From Streptomyces eurocidicus (GTDB lineage: Bacteria > Actinomycetota > Actinomycetes > Streptomycetales > Streptomycetaceae): a stretch of 64,000 nt of DNA. Made by a program: the position numbers and the translations under genes. The stretch is from contig NZ_LGUI01000003.1 in assembly GCF_002891295.1 (NCBI RefSeq), forward strand, positions 963,965 through 1,027,964, read 5' to 3'. The notes beneath the pieces are model-generated. The model saw nothing but the letters and a program-made list of their open reading frames with translations. It had not been told where the DNA came from and did not search any database. Below are positions 26,341-34,613 of this stretch, in pieces (within the stretch, counting starts at the first letter, position 1; the number at the start of each line of letters is the position of its first letter).

Positions 26341-26640
26341 TCAGCCCCGGCTCTCCACGACCCAGGAGGCCAGCGCGACCCCACCGGCCACGGCGAACAC
26401 GGAAGGCCAGGCTCCGACCTTCTTGGCCAGCGGGTGCGACCCGCCGAACGCGGCGACGTAGAGCCCGGTCAGCGCGGCGGCCTTGGGCGCGCCGACCGTG
26501 CCGTTCCACTGCCGGGCGGCCACGGCCCCCGCGGCGGCCAGGGCCACCCCGCCGAGCGGCCGCTTCTTGGTCCACCGGGCGATGCCGTACCCACCGACGA
26601 GCCCACCAGCGGCAACAACAGACGTCGGAATCCGAACCAT
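26341..26640 (-). CDS. Small hypothetical membrane protein
   Basis: This 99-aa Ala/Gly-rich protein has about three hydrophobic stretches: VVAAGGLVGGYGIA, VALAAAGAVAARQ and VFAVAGGVALASWVV. The start is ATG 26640. It is probably an integral membrane protein of unknown role. It is convergent with the aldo/keto reductase gene. Confidence 0.6.
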   Translation of the reverse strand: MVRIPTSVVAAGGLVGGYGIARWTKKRPLGGVALAAAGAVAARQWNGTVGAPKAAALTGLYVAAFGGSHPLAKKVGAWPSVFAVAGGVALASWVVESRG

Positions 26641-26715
26641 CCCGCAACCTCCGCATCAAAGACGAACGATCTGCCCCAAGCTAACTTCATGGGCTACGCG
26701 CCACGGAGAGCGGGG

Positions 26716-26806
26716 GAGCCGGCCGTTACCCGAGCCGGCCGCTACCCGAGCCGGCCGCTACCTGAGCCGGCTGTCACCCCAGCCGACCGCTACCCGAGCC
26801 GGCCGA
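26716..26806. repeat. 16-bp tandem repeat at the end of the MarR gene
   Basis: The unit GAGCCGGCCGCTACCC is present about five and a half times with minor changes. It starts in the spacer and reaches the last codons and stop of the MarR gene (stop at 26790). Confidence 0.75.
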
Positions 26807-27221
26807 GGTTGCCCTCGACGCGGCTCAGCAGCTCGGCGAGGCCGGCCCGTTCCGAGTCGTCGAGCCCGCGCAGGGTGAGCTCCTCCAGCTCCCGCCACGC
26901 CTGGACGACCTGCTCCTGAAGCGCCTGCGCGGCGGCGGTGGCCTCGACGAGGACCGCGCGCCGATCGGTGTCACTGCGCCGCCGCCGGACGAAGCCGGCC
27001 TGCTCCAGCCGCTGGACCATCCGCGTCACGGTGGACGCGTCCAGACCGAGCCGCTCGATCAACTGAGCCTGCGGCTGCGGCCCGTGATCCCACAGCTGCA
27101 TCATCAGCAACTCCTGCCCGGGGTGGAGGCCCAGGCTGCGGAGCAACTGCCCGGCGGCGGCGCGGTGGACGCGGGCGACGCGGGCGAGGGCGTGGCTGAC
27201 GGTGTCGTGGGTGGCGGACAT
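26790..27221 (-). CDS. MarR family transcriptional regulator
   Basis: This 143-aa winged-helix regulator has DNA-recognition segment QLIERLGLDASTVTRMVQRLEQAGF followed by the wing RRRRSDTDRRAVLVE. ATG 27221 was chosen because it begins a typical N-terminus (SATHDTVSHALARVARVHR); a few extra upstream codons are open. No Shine-Dalgarno is visible. It is divergent from the SRPBCC gene at 27345, which it may control through the shared 123-bp intergenic region. Confidence 0.9.
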   Translation of the reverse strand: MSATHDTVSHALARVARVHRAAAGQLLRSLGLHPGQELLMMQLWDHGPQPQAQLIERLGLDASTVTRMVQRLEQAGFVRRRRSDTDRRAVLVEATAAAQALQEQVVQAWRELEELTLRGLDDSERAGLAELLSRVEGNLGRLG

Positions 27222-27229
27222 GGAGGTGA

Positions 27230-27323
27230 TTGTACAAGCAAGGATATGGATCGTCGTCGCGGCTGATCCCAACTACTGCTTGCGAAACCCTCCATGGAGG
27301 CATTTAATTGGCCGCGCAAGCAA
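27230..27323. promoter_or_regulatory. Candidate MarR operator region
   Basis: TTGTACAA (27230-27237) is a perfect palindrome, overlapped by CAAGCAA (27235-27241). CAAGCAA occurs again at 27317-27323, with a TGCTTGCG at 27277. The recurrence of the half-site between two divergent genes suggests the binding site of the adjacent MarR protein. Confidence 0.45.
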
Positions 27324-27344
27324 TTGGTGATCAAGGAGGATGTC

Positions 27345-27812
27345 ATGCGAACCATCACCGCGACCGTGCCGGTCAACGAGCCCGGGCGGACGGACCAGGT
27401 GCGTCTGGACCGCGACGAGGTGTGGGAGGGGCTCCTGGACAAGGCGCGGAACGCGGTGCCGTACGTGGCCGGGATGCAGGAGTGCACCGTCCTGGAGCAC
27501 GGGCCCGACGGCCTGGTGCGCGAAGTGGTCATCGCCGGCGAGCGGGTACGGGAGGAGGTGGCCTTCCACCCGAAGCGCCGGGTCACCTTCTCCCGCCGGG
27601 ACGACCGCGCGACGTGGCTGATCCACAACGACATAGGCGAGGACGAGAGGGGCCTCACCCTCACCTTCAGCGCCACGATGGAAATCCCGGAGGGCGAGGA
27701 GGGCGACGGACAGGCGGAACGCGTACGGGAGGGCTACGTCGCGGCACTACGGTCGACGTTGGCCCGCACCCGGGAGAACGTTGCCGCTGGGCGCGCGCTT
27801 TCCACGCGCTGA
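27345..27812 (+). CDS. SRPBCC family protein (AtaL-like, DUF1857)
   Basis: This 155-aa small START/Bet v 1-like fold protein has VNEPGRTDQVRLDRDEVWEGLLDKARNA at the N-terminus, resembling the AtaL/DUF1857 family. A central beta-rich region (CTVLEHGPDGLVREVVIAG) and a C-terminal helix follow. The family is thought to bind hydrophobic ligands. ATG 27345 has AAGGAGGA 5-6 nt upstream. It is divergent from the MarR gene and probably under its control. Confidence 0.82.
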   Translation: MRTITATVPVNEPGRTDQVRLDRDEVWEGLLDKARNAVPYVAGMQECTVLEHGPDGLVREVVIAGERVREEVAFHPKRRVTFSRRDDRATWLIHNDIGEDERGLTLTFSATMEIPEGEEGDGQAERVREGYVAALRSTLARTRENVAAGRALSTR

Positions 27813-27836
27813 GGCCACCGGCAAGCGGCCGTCTCG

Positions 27837-28286
27837 TCACCCGGGTGCTCGGGCGGACACCACGAGGGTTCCGATGTCACCTTCCTGGGGCGCAGGAAGA
27901 ATGTCGGCGTCGATGTCGGTGAAGCCGTGGCGTTTGAGCGTGTCGGCCCAGACCGCCGGGGGGTACTGCCAGCGCAGTACGGTCAGCTCGCCTTCCCGGC
28001 CTTCGAGCCACTTGCCGCGCATCGGCTGGGGTCCGTACGAATCGGTGACCGGCTCGGCCTGGGAGAACGCGAATGTACCGCCAGGGTTGAGGCGCTGGGC
28101 GATGAGTGGGAACAGGTCCTCGGGCTCGGTGAACCAGACGACGCCCCATACCGAGTAGATCGCGTCGAAGGCCGTTGTGGCCGAAGCGAGGAAGTCACGT
28201 GCTTCCGCGTGGACGAAGGACAGCCCGGGGGTGTTCTCCCACAAGGTGCGGGCGCGGGCGATCTGGACGGGGGCGTGCTCGGCTGC
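27837..28286 (-). pseudogene. Class I SAM methyltransferase, N-terminal half missing
   Basis: The frame gives FDAIYSVWGVVWFTEPEDLF and LNPGGTFAFSQAEPV, the post-motif I half of a class I methyltransferase with a normal C-terminus. Upstream codons continue the similarity (AEHAPVQIARARTLWEN) but run into an in-frame TAG at 28287-28289, which is also the stop of the next gene. The SAM-binding motif I (GxGxG) is absent. The gene is therefore cut at about 28286, probably by the event that brought in the neighbouring accessory DNA. A short 135-aa product from 28244 would not bind SAM. Confidence 0.75.
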
Positions 28287-29162
28287 CTAACGGTTGGTCC
28301 GGGCAAGCACGCGCAATTGCGAGACGCGAGTGTGGACAGCGTCCCATTCTGAGTCGGACAGTTCCAGGCTCTGCGCGTCGCCGCGACAGCCGCGGCACAG
28401 GCCACCGGGGAGCGCTTCGGGACGGCCAGGGGCGCCGCAGCCGGTGCATTCCATCACCCGGTGAGGCGACGGTGCGTAGGCGGTCTCCGGACGCTCGGGA
28501 GGCAGCCTGTCGATGAGCCTCTTGCGGGTGAAAGCGCCCGGGCAGTGGATGACGTCGGGGAGGCCGGCTGTGAGGATCCGCGCGAACTCCAGCGGCGTGA
28601 TCCCCCGCGCGAACCACTCGACGGCGAGTTCCTCAAGGGCGGCGCACTCGGCGGCGGAGAGCGTCAGCCGAGGATCGGAGCAGCCAAGGCTGGCCAGGGC
28701 GATGTACGCGGGCGAGCGCTCGTTCCGCGCTCTTTCCCGGGACGTCTCCTGGGCCGGGGGCGCGGCCGGCGAAGGCGCGGACCGCCGGGAGTTGCGCGCC
28801 AGGAAGGTCTCCCACCAGGCATCGTCACGTGCGGTGCGGGAGAAGTATGAGCGGGACACCCACTGCGTACAGCCTTCGACGGGCTCCCTGAAACGCCGCA
28901 GGTGACCGGCCGCGGACAGGGCCTTGAGGGCGGAGGCGACGGCCTGCTGACCGTAGGCCGGAAGCTCCTTGGCGAGGGTCTTGATGTCGACGGCGGCGCC
29001 GTCGGGAAGCCGGTCGAGGTGAGCGGCGATGGACGCCTCGCGGGCGGGGAGGTGGGCGAAGTCGCCGCGGGCGCGCGGGGCTTGGTCGGGGGCGGAACGC
29101 TTCCCGTACCCGGAGGCGGCCATGGGCGGAGAGGTAGGGTTGGCGGAAGCCAATGAGATCAC
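28287..29162 (-). CDS. Winged-helix (MarR-like) protein with C-terminal zinc ribbon
   Basis: This is a 291-aa putative DNA-binding protein. KTLAKELPAYGQQAVASALKALSAAGHLRRF looks like a winged-helix domain, and the C-terminus has CTGCGAPGRPEALPGG then CRGC, a four-Cys ribbon. Similar proteins, often annotated MarR-like, are common in Streptomyces accessory regions. The longest frame starts at GTG 29162, and ATG 29123 (MAASGYGKRSAPDQ) is an equally good start. A stable hairpin lies just upstream. Its stop abuts the truncated methyltransferase. Confidence 0.7.
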   Translation of the reverse strand: MISLASANPTSPPMAASGYGKRSAPDQAPRARGDFAHLPAREASIAAHLDRLPDGAAVDIKTLAKELPAYGQQAVASALKALSAAGHLRRFREPVEGCTQWVSRSYFSRTARDDAWWETFLARNSRRSAPSPAAPPAQETSRERARNERSPAYIALASLGCSDPRLTLSAAECAALEELAVEWFARGITPLEFARILTAGLPDVIHCPGAFTRKRLIDRLPPERPETAYAPSPHRVMECTGCGAPGRPEALPGGLCRGCRGDAQSLELSDSEWDAVHTRVSQLRVLARTNR

Positions 29163-29183
29163 TGTTCCTGATCTTGGAGGTCA

Positions 29184-29220
29184 GACCCCGGCATGGTGTT
29201 GGTAGCACCGGCCGGGGTCG
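29184..29220 (-). promoter_or_regulatory. Leader hairpin of the winged-helix gene
   Basis: GACCCCGGC (29184-29192) pairs with GCCGGGGTC (29212-29220), and an inner GGTG/CACC pairing extends the stem. It lies 22 nt upstream of GTG 29162 on the minus strand, so it could act as an attenuator or RNA signal. The rest of 29221-29455 contains no gene I recognise. Confidence 0.5.
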
Positions 29221-29455
29221 TTTGTTGCGCCGCACGCTACACGCTGACCACGGCGCGTGCTTGCGGAGTTGCGCAAAGTCATGTGGGCGTGCTTACGCGC
29301 GAGGCTGGGTGGGAGGGGGGGAGAAGCCCTCCACCCATTCCTTGCATGGATCGCTCGAATCCCGACCCCCGAGTCTCAGGTGCTCAAATCCCCTGGTGGC
29401 ATGGCCCGACGATGCCGATACCGCTACCGAACCCCGAGCTTCGGGCGCCCGGGCG

Positions 29456-29671
29456 TCAGGCGATCGCGCCGCGTCGTACGCCTTCCACGAACTCCGCCCA
29501 CGCCGTGCACGAGAAGGTGAGAACGGGGCGGCCCGCGCCCTTGGAGTCGCGAACGGCGGTCATGCGGTCCGTGGTACGTGCCATCTCGACGCACTCGGTT
29601 CCGGCGCCGCCGCTGTACGAGGACTTCACCCACTGAAGGGTGCGCACCCCGAGGCGTATATCGCCGTCCAT
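29456..29671 (-). CDS. DUF397 protein
   Basis: This 71-aa protein carries the DUF397 core: LQWVKSSYSGGAGTECVEMA, then VRDSKGAGRPVLTFSCTAWAEFVEGV. Its ATG (29669-29671) overlaps the TGA of the preceding XRE gene by 1 nt and AAGGAG lies about 7 nt upstream, so the two are translationally coupled. DUF397 proteins pair with XRE-DUF5753 regulators in Streptomyces, for example beside WhiJ, and are proposed to form regulator/partner or toxin-antitoxin-like modules. Confidence 0.93.
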   Translation of the reverse strand: MDGDIRLGVRTLQWVKSSYSGGAGTECVEMARTTDRMTAVRDSKGAGRPVLTFSCTAWAEFVEGVRRGAIA

Positions 29672-30516
29672 CAGAGCTCCTTGCAGGCCCGTTCGATGGC
29701 TGCCGCAGACGAATCGACGTCCAGCGCCCGCTTGCACAAATATTCGAAGGCCAGCTTATAGCGCTCCAGTTCCTGCGTCTTCTCCATGAACAGGCCACCG
29801 TCGAGGATGTCGAGGTACACGACATCGAGCAAGGGTTCCGGGCCGCCGAGGATGAGGAAGCTGGTTGCGGCGGACGCGTGGGCGCCTGCGGAGAACGGGA
29901 GGATCTGCAGTGTGATGTGTGGTGAATCTGTGCAGTCCAGAAGGTGTCGAAGCTGCGTGCGCATGGTGTCGCGGTTTCCTGTGACCCGCCGGACCACGGC
30001 CTCGTCGAGTACTACATGCAGGCGAGGCGGCTCGTCCCGCCACAACAGCGCCTGTCGCTTCGTGCGAATGTCGACCCAGTGGGCGACTTCCTGCTCTGTG
30101 TAGCTCACTTCCGAAGCCCTATGAATTGCTTCGGTGTACGCACGAGTCTGGAGCAGGCCGGGCACGTACATGCTGGCGTAGTGATCCTCCCGTACCACTT
30201 CGTCCTCGAGGGTCAGCATGAGGTTCATGGACTCGGGGACGGGATCTGCCAGGGAACGCCACCACCCTTGAATCCTGGCGCTCTTGGCCAACTCGACAAG
30301 GGCCTGACGCTCGGCGTCGGGCGCCCCGTACTCACGGCACAGAGCGTCGACAGCGGGCCACTTGACCGGCCCTTCCTTGGTCTCGTACCTGCTCAACGTG
30401 GCCTTTGAGATACCCACGAGCGCGCCTGCCTCTTCCAGCGTGATGCCTTTGCGCTCACGCAGCCGGCGTAGGTGGGCGCCCAGCTGACGCCTGCGGGTGG
30501 TTGGTCCAACTGCCAT
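29671..30516 (-). CDS. XRE family regulator with DUF5753 domain (WhiJ/Scr1-like)
   Basis: This 281-aa protein has an N-terminal helix-turn-helix (LGAHLRRLRERKGITLEEAG, then ISKATLSRYE). The large C-terminal domain is typical of DUF5753 (VPGLLQTRAYTEAI, SPHITLQILPF, LDVVYLDILDGGLFMEK). Streptomyces have many paralogues; the founder WhiJ influences development. The gene is coupled to the DUF397 gene downstream and divergent from an ATP-binding protein gene, the usual three-gene arrangement. Confidence 0.92.
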   Translation of the reverse strand: MAVGPTTRRRQLGAHLRRLRERKGITLEEAGALVGISKATLSRYETKEGPVKWPAVDALCREYGAPDAERQALVELAKSARIQGWWRSLADPVPESMNLMLTLEDEVVREDHYASMYVPGLLQTRAYTEAIHRASEVSYTEQEVAHWVDIRTKRQALLWRDEPPRLHVVLDEAVVRRVTGNRDTMRTQLRHLLDCTDSPHITLQILPFSAGAHASAATSFLILGGPEPLLDVVYLDILDGGLFMEKTQELERYKLAFEYLCKRALDVDSSAAAIERACKEL

Positions 30517-30712
30517 GCTCGCGGCCCTCCGTGTGAATCATGCCGAGCCTGCACGGGGCTCTATGTCGGGCGCAAGGGAGTGCGCGCCGGGGCGCGCAGG
30601 CTGTTGAGTGCTTCCTGTCTCTCGATATGAGAGTTCCATTTCAAGACACCCCATGCCACGCTCGGGTCCGACCTCCCCCACCCAACTCGCCGCAACAGAA
30701 GGTGAGATCAAC

Positions 30713-31330
30713 ATGAACAAGAACCCGGGCTCCGTGTCACGCACGAGCTGCGAGATCCCCTTCCTCGCTGTCCCTGAACGGCTCGGTCACCTCCGAAGGG
30801 CCTTGGCCTCGAACCTGAGACTCTGGGGAGTACCTGGCCTCCTGGGCCCGGTCCAGGAGTGCGTGACCGAGCTCATCACCGACGTTGTCACCCATGTGGG
30901 AGCCGAGACGCCGACGTGGGTGACGGTCTCGCTGGACGGCGCGCATCTACGGGTCGAGGTCCGAGATCCCGATCCGCGGCGATTCCCAGCGCAGGAACAG
31001 GGCCCCGACCGGTGCCAGGCTGTCCGTCGAGGTGTGACCATTCACGACTACGGCAAGACGTCCTGGTGCGAGCTCGCCACGGGCCTTCCTGCGACGGAAC
31101 GCCCCGCGGCGGACCCTCGGGTAGCCGGCGCCGAGGCAGTACTCACCCTCTACGGCCGAGGCCCCGCAGCCGGCCGAACTGGCTCTCCGCTCGCCCGCGC
31201 GGCGTCAGAGGAGGCGGCGACAGAACTCATCGCCGACCTCCTCCACTGGCTCCAAGCCCACGGCACTGACCCGGACACGGCCCTGGACCGCGCCCAGATC
31301 CGCTTCGAATCGGGCTTTGTGCGGACTTGA
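30713..31330 (+). CDS. HATPase_c-like ATP-binding protein (WhiJ-cluster type), degenerate
   Basis: This 205-aa protein resembles the anti-sigma-type ATP-binding proteins that accompany XRE-DUF5753/DUF397 pairs. The N-box region reads QECVTELITDVVTH, where Asn of the usual ELVTNAxxH is replaced by Asp. DxGxG is not recognisable (RVEVRDPDPRR), so ATP binding may be lost. ATG 30713 has GAAGGTGAG upstream; the frame is open to 30608. It is divergent from the XRE gene. Confidence 0.7.
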   Translation: MNKNPGSVSRTSCEIPFLAVPERLGHLRRALASNLRLWGVPGLLGPVQECVTELITDVVTHVGAETPTWVTVSLDGAHLRVEVRDPDPRRFPAQEQGPDRCQAVRRGVTIHDYGKTSWCELATGLPATERPAADPRVAGAEAVLTLYGRGPAAGRTGSPLARAASEEAATELIADLLHWLQAHGTDPDTALDRAQIRFESGFVRT

Positions 31331-31569
31331 CCTGAGTGTGTCGTACGGGCGGGCGTCTCTCCGCCCGTACTGCGTTCCGTAGGTGCGGCTCGCGGCCGAC
31401 ACCTTCGGCGATCGTGTGAACTTCTATCCGATTAGAGAACAATTTCACGAAGTTGCTTCGGTGCCGTGCCTCATTCGGACGTTCTTGATATTAGGAAAGT
31501 AAATTTGATGGCCTGTAATTAACCGCGCTAGTGTGCGGGAAGGGAGTCAAGGGGCGGGGAGGGTGTGGC
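31331..31569. other. AT-rich junction before the defence operon
   Basis: The section 31420-31530 is the most AT-rich stretch of the area (for example TTGATATTAGG, AAGTAAATTTGATGG, TGTAATTAACC) and has no gene. It should contain the promoter of the HTH-ATPase operon and may mark an insertion boundary. Confidence 0.5.
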
Positions 31570-33645
31570 GTGCCGCAGGATTTTTCGACGTGGCTCAAGG
31601 GGATGCTGCGGCAACGAGGGATGTCCCAGAAGGAGTTGGCGGCGGCTATCGACGTGACACCGGCAGCGGTGACCGCGTGGGTGGTCGGCCGTTCCGTGCC
31701 CCGCTACGAGAAGATCGCTGCCATTGCCCAGGCGTTGGGCGTCGCCGCCGAGGATGCGGTCAGCAGGCGCCCACCCGCAGTGTCGTCGTCCGAACTCTCT
31801 TGGATCTTCCGGAAGGCACCCGCCGACGGAGGTCGCGAGGGTGGCAACGCGGCGGCCTTCGCCTTTGCGGCCAATCTGGAGGTCCTCGCGCGCGAGGCGA
31901 CGCAGAACAGTCTCGACGAACGCCTGCCCGGCGGGGGGCCGGTCCTGTCGCGCTTCGTGCTGCACGAGGTCACGGGGCAGCACCTCGAAGCCTTCTTGGA
32001 AGCGCTCCGATGGAGTGAGATCGAAAAGCACCTCCGGGCCGCCGCCGACCCCGGACAGAAGGTTGGTCGGGTACTGCTCGACGGTCTCCAGGAGCTGGAC
32101 CGTACGAAGCGCCTCGTGCTGCTGAGGGTGGACGACTTCAACGCCACTGGTCTGACCGGCCCGGACTACTCCGACGGCCGTTTCGCCCGGGTGGTGCGCA
32201 GAACGTTGGACAGCGGGAAGGCAGGAACCCAAGGAGGGTCCTACGGGTTGGGCAAGGCCGCGCTGTGGGCGGCGAGCCGCTTCGGCCTGGTTTTGGTGAA
32301 CAGCACGCTCTCCGAGAGCCAGGACGGTCGGTACGAGCGCCGTATGGCCGGCAGGCTCGAACTGCCTTGGCACGCCTTGGGCGCGGACGAGTTCGCGGGC
32401 CCGGCATGGTTCGGGGTGAAGGATCCGGACCGGGCAGACTCGGCTCGGTCGTGGTGGGGGGACCGGGCGACGGCGCGGAGCTTGTACCTGGAACGGGAAG
32501 ACACGGCGCCTGGGACGTCCTTCCTTGTGGTCGGGGCCTACGACGGTTCCGGGGACACCGAGCAGCTGGAGGAGATGCACGAGCGCCTGGTGGCGGGAGT
32601 CGCCCGCAACTTCTGGGCCTCCATGGTGGGAGGCGAGAACGCGGATCCGCTTCTGCGGGCCTCCGTGACGTCGTGGCGTAACGGGCAGATCGTCAGGGCC
32701 GAGGAGCGCATCGATCCCCATCGCCACGAACCGGCCCGGTCCAGGGCTGTCAAGGCGTACCTTGACGGCGACACGGTCTCCGAACTGACAGCACGTGAGG
32801 ATGTCCTCCAGGTGACGGTGCCGCTCAAGCTGCCGCGCGCGAAGGACGCGGCGGGTGCGGGACCGAACACGTCCGGGACGCACGACGCGGTGCTGCTCAT
32901 CACGCCCGCCGGCGACGACGAGCCCCGACCCGATCACATCTCGTACATGAGGGCCACGCGAATGGTGGTGAAGAGTAAAAAGGTCGGCGACCTCCCGATG
33001 GGGCACCGGAGCTTCCAGGCCGTCCTGCTCGCGGGTGCTGCCACACGGAGGGAGACCCCCGACGTGGCGTCGGCCGAGCAGCTCCTCCGGGCCTCCGAAC
33101 CACCGGACCACAACGACTGGACCGGAACCGAGGACCTCACCGCGATGTACGTGCGGGGTGCGCGGCAATGCGTCGTGAACTTCAAACGGGATGCGGAGCA
33201 GTCGGTCCGTGAGGCGCTCCGGGCCGACGACGCAGAGCAGAGCGAGGAGGAGGGGCCGGAGGTTCTCCGGGAGCTGCTCCGGCTCGACCCGCCCAAGGCG
33301 TCCCGGACACAGGGCTTCCCGACGATCCACGCGGTCGAGGGACACGTCGACGAGCAGTCGGCGTGGCGCGTGACCGTGACGGTGAAGTACCCCGAGCGGG
33401 AGGAACCGTGGGTACTCGCCCCCGTGGTCAGGTTCATGGGACGTGACGGCGGCGGTATCCCCGTGCGGTGGGCCGGCAGTCTGGTTCCGGTGAAGAACTG
33501 TGAGCTGACCGAGGCCGGGAATCTAGCGTTCCGTGGTCGGAGAGGCGTCTTCAGCGGGGTGACGGACGCCGCCAGTCATCCGGTGCCGGCGGTCATGTCG
33601 CGCATCGAGGTGGATGTGCCCCGAGCGAAGGAGGCGAAGGCGTGA
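31570..33645 (+). CDS. XRE-HTH fused to a divergent GHKL-type ATPase
   Basis: This is a 691-aa protein. Residues 8-60 form a helix-turn-helix (MLRQRGMSQKELAAAIDVTP, then VTAWVVGRSVPRYE). Residues of about 105-300 resemble a GHKL ATPase: an N-box-like AREATQNSLDE near 110, LLRVDDFNATGLTG near 190 in place of DxGxG, and a G-rich lid GGSYGLGKAALWAASRFG near 225. The remaining 390 aa are unrecognised. GTG 31570 has GGGGAGG 8 nt upstream. The stop overlaps the next start by 4 nt. It may couple DNA sensing or autoregulation to ATP use in the adjacent defence system; this is inference. Confidence 0.72.
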   Translation: MPQDFSTWLKGMLRQRGMSQKELAAAIDVTPAAVTAWVVGRSVPRYEKIAAIAQALGVAAEDAVSRRPPAVSSSELSWIFRKAPADGGREGGNAAAFAFAANLEVLAREATQNSLDERLPGGGPVLSRFVLHEVTGQHLEAFLEALRWSEIEKHLRAAADPGQKVGRVLLDGLQELDRTKRLVLLRVDDFNATGLTGPDYSDGRFARVVRRTLDSGKAGTQGGSYGLGKAALWAASRFGLVLVNSTLSESQDGRYERRMAGRLELPWHALGADEFAGPAWFGVKDPDRADSARSWWGDRATARSLYLEREDTAPGTSFLVVGAYDGSGDTEQLEEMHERLVAGVARNFWASMVGGENADPLLRASVTSWRNGQIVRAEERIDPHRHEPARSRAVKAYLDGDTVSELTAREDVLQVTVPLKLPRAKDAAGAGPNTSGTHDAVLLITPAGDDEPRPDHISYMRATRMVVKSKKVGDLPMGHRSFQAVLLAGAATRRETPDVASAEQLLRASEPPDHNDWTGTEDLTAMYVRGARQCVVNFKRDAEQSVREALRADDAEQSEEEGPEVLRELLRLDPPKASRTQGFPTIHAVEGHVDEQSAWRVTVTVKYPEREEPWVLAPVVRFMGRDGGGIPVRWAGSLVPVKNCELTEAGNLAFRGRRGVFSGVTDAASHPVPAVMSRIEVDVPRAKEAKA

Positions 33646-34613
33646 AGGCAATATTCCCTTACCCCGTTCTGACCGGTGAGATCACTCTGGTCGCGGACGA
33701 GGTCATGGTTGACAACACGCCTCGACCGCTGGGTCTGATCTCCGACCGGGAGCACGTGATCGCTCTGCACGAGGTGAAGGGGCGGTGGAACGAGATAAGG
33801 ATCAAGGTGACCGTCACCGCGGACGCCGGTGAGCTGGCGGCCGGCCCGTGGACCGCGCCGATGTGCGTCGCCGTCGTACGCAACAGAACCACCAAGATCC
33901 GCCACACGTTCGAGCTCCGCCCCGAAGGTGCCGGGACCTGGCGAGGGGCGGTCGAACTGCGGAAGGGTGAGCAGCTGGACGCCTGCGAGATCGATGCCTG
34001 GGTCGTGGCGGAGGTCGGAGGCGAAGCCGGCCGTCTCATCGGGACCGCGAGGGACCGCTGGCGGGCGGACTTCGAGGCCGCATCGCCCACACAGCGGCGC
34101 TCCATCAAGATGATCTGGAAGGATTTCACCGAAGAGGCCAACCAGGAGTTCGCCGAGTTCCGGGACGACCCGTGGCTCCTGGACGCACAGGCCGACGAGC
34201 CCGTTCTCTACCTGAATTCCGGCGTGGAAGGACTGCGCGGAGTCCTGGAGCACGCGACCACCACCGAGCAGAAGATCACCCGTGAGGTGATGGCCGCGCA
34301 GATAGCCTCCGAGTCGTGGGCCGCCATGTTCAACGCCGCCCTCTATGCGAGCGGGACGGAGGACGGGCAGGTGCAATGGCCCGGCGGGTGGCACGAGGAC
34401 GTCCTGAGACGCATGCTGCCGGATCTCTTCACTGACCGGGCCCCGGGCGACGCACTTACGGAACTCGTCGAGAAGCGGGCCGAAGGGCAGAGCGGAGGGG
34501 ACCTGCAGAGGCGGGTGATGCATGCCGCTACCCTCCAGTCACGCAAACCGAAGGCTGTGGCGAGCGCGCTCAAGTCGCTCGGCCGGATGGCCAATGCGAA
34601 GGAGTCGGTGTGA
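33642..34613 (+). CDS. Unknown protein of the defence operon
   Basis: This 323-aa protein matches no family I recognise. The N-terminal ~140 aa look beta-rich (ITLVADEVMVDNTPRPL, then WNEIRIKVTVTADAGELA and IRHTFELRPEGAGTWRGAVEL). From about residue 150 it is helical (QRRSIKMIWKDFTEEANQEF, then VMAAQIASESWAAMFNAALY). There are no membrane segments and no obvious catalytic motif. GTG 33642 overlaps the upstream stop (GTGA), and its own stop overlaps the following GTG in the same way, so stoichiometric co-expression with both neighbours is likely. Confidence 0.75.
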   Translation: MKAIFPYPVLTGEITLVADEVMVDNTPRPLGLISDREHVIALHEVKGRWNEIRIKVTVTADAGELAAGPWTAPMCVAVVRNRTTKIRHTFELRPEGAGTWRGAVELRKGEQLDACEIDAWVVAEVGGEAGRLIGTARDRWRADFEAASPTQRRSIKMIWKDFTEEANQEFAEFRDDPWLLDAQADEPVLYLNSGVEGLRGVLEHATTTEQKITREVMAAQIASESWAAMFNAALYASGTEDGQVQWPGGWHEDVLRRMLPDLFTDRAPGDALTELVEKRAEGQSGGDLQRRVMHAATLQSRKPKAVASALKSLGRMANAKESV

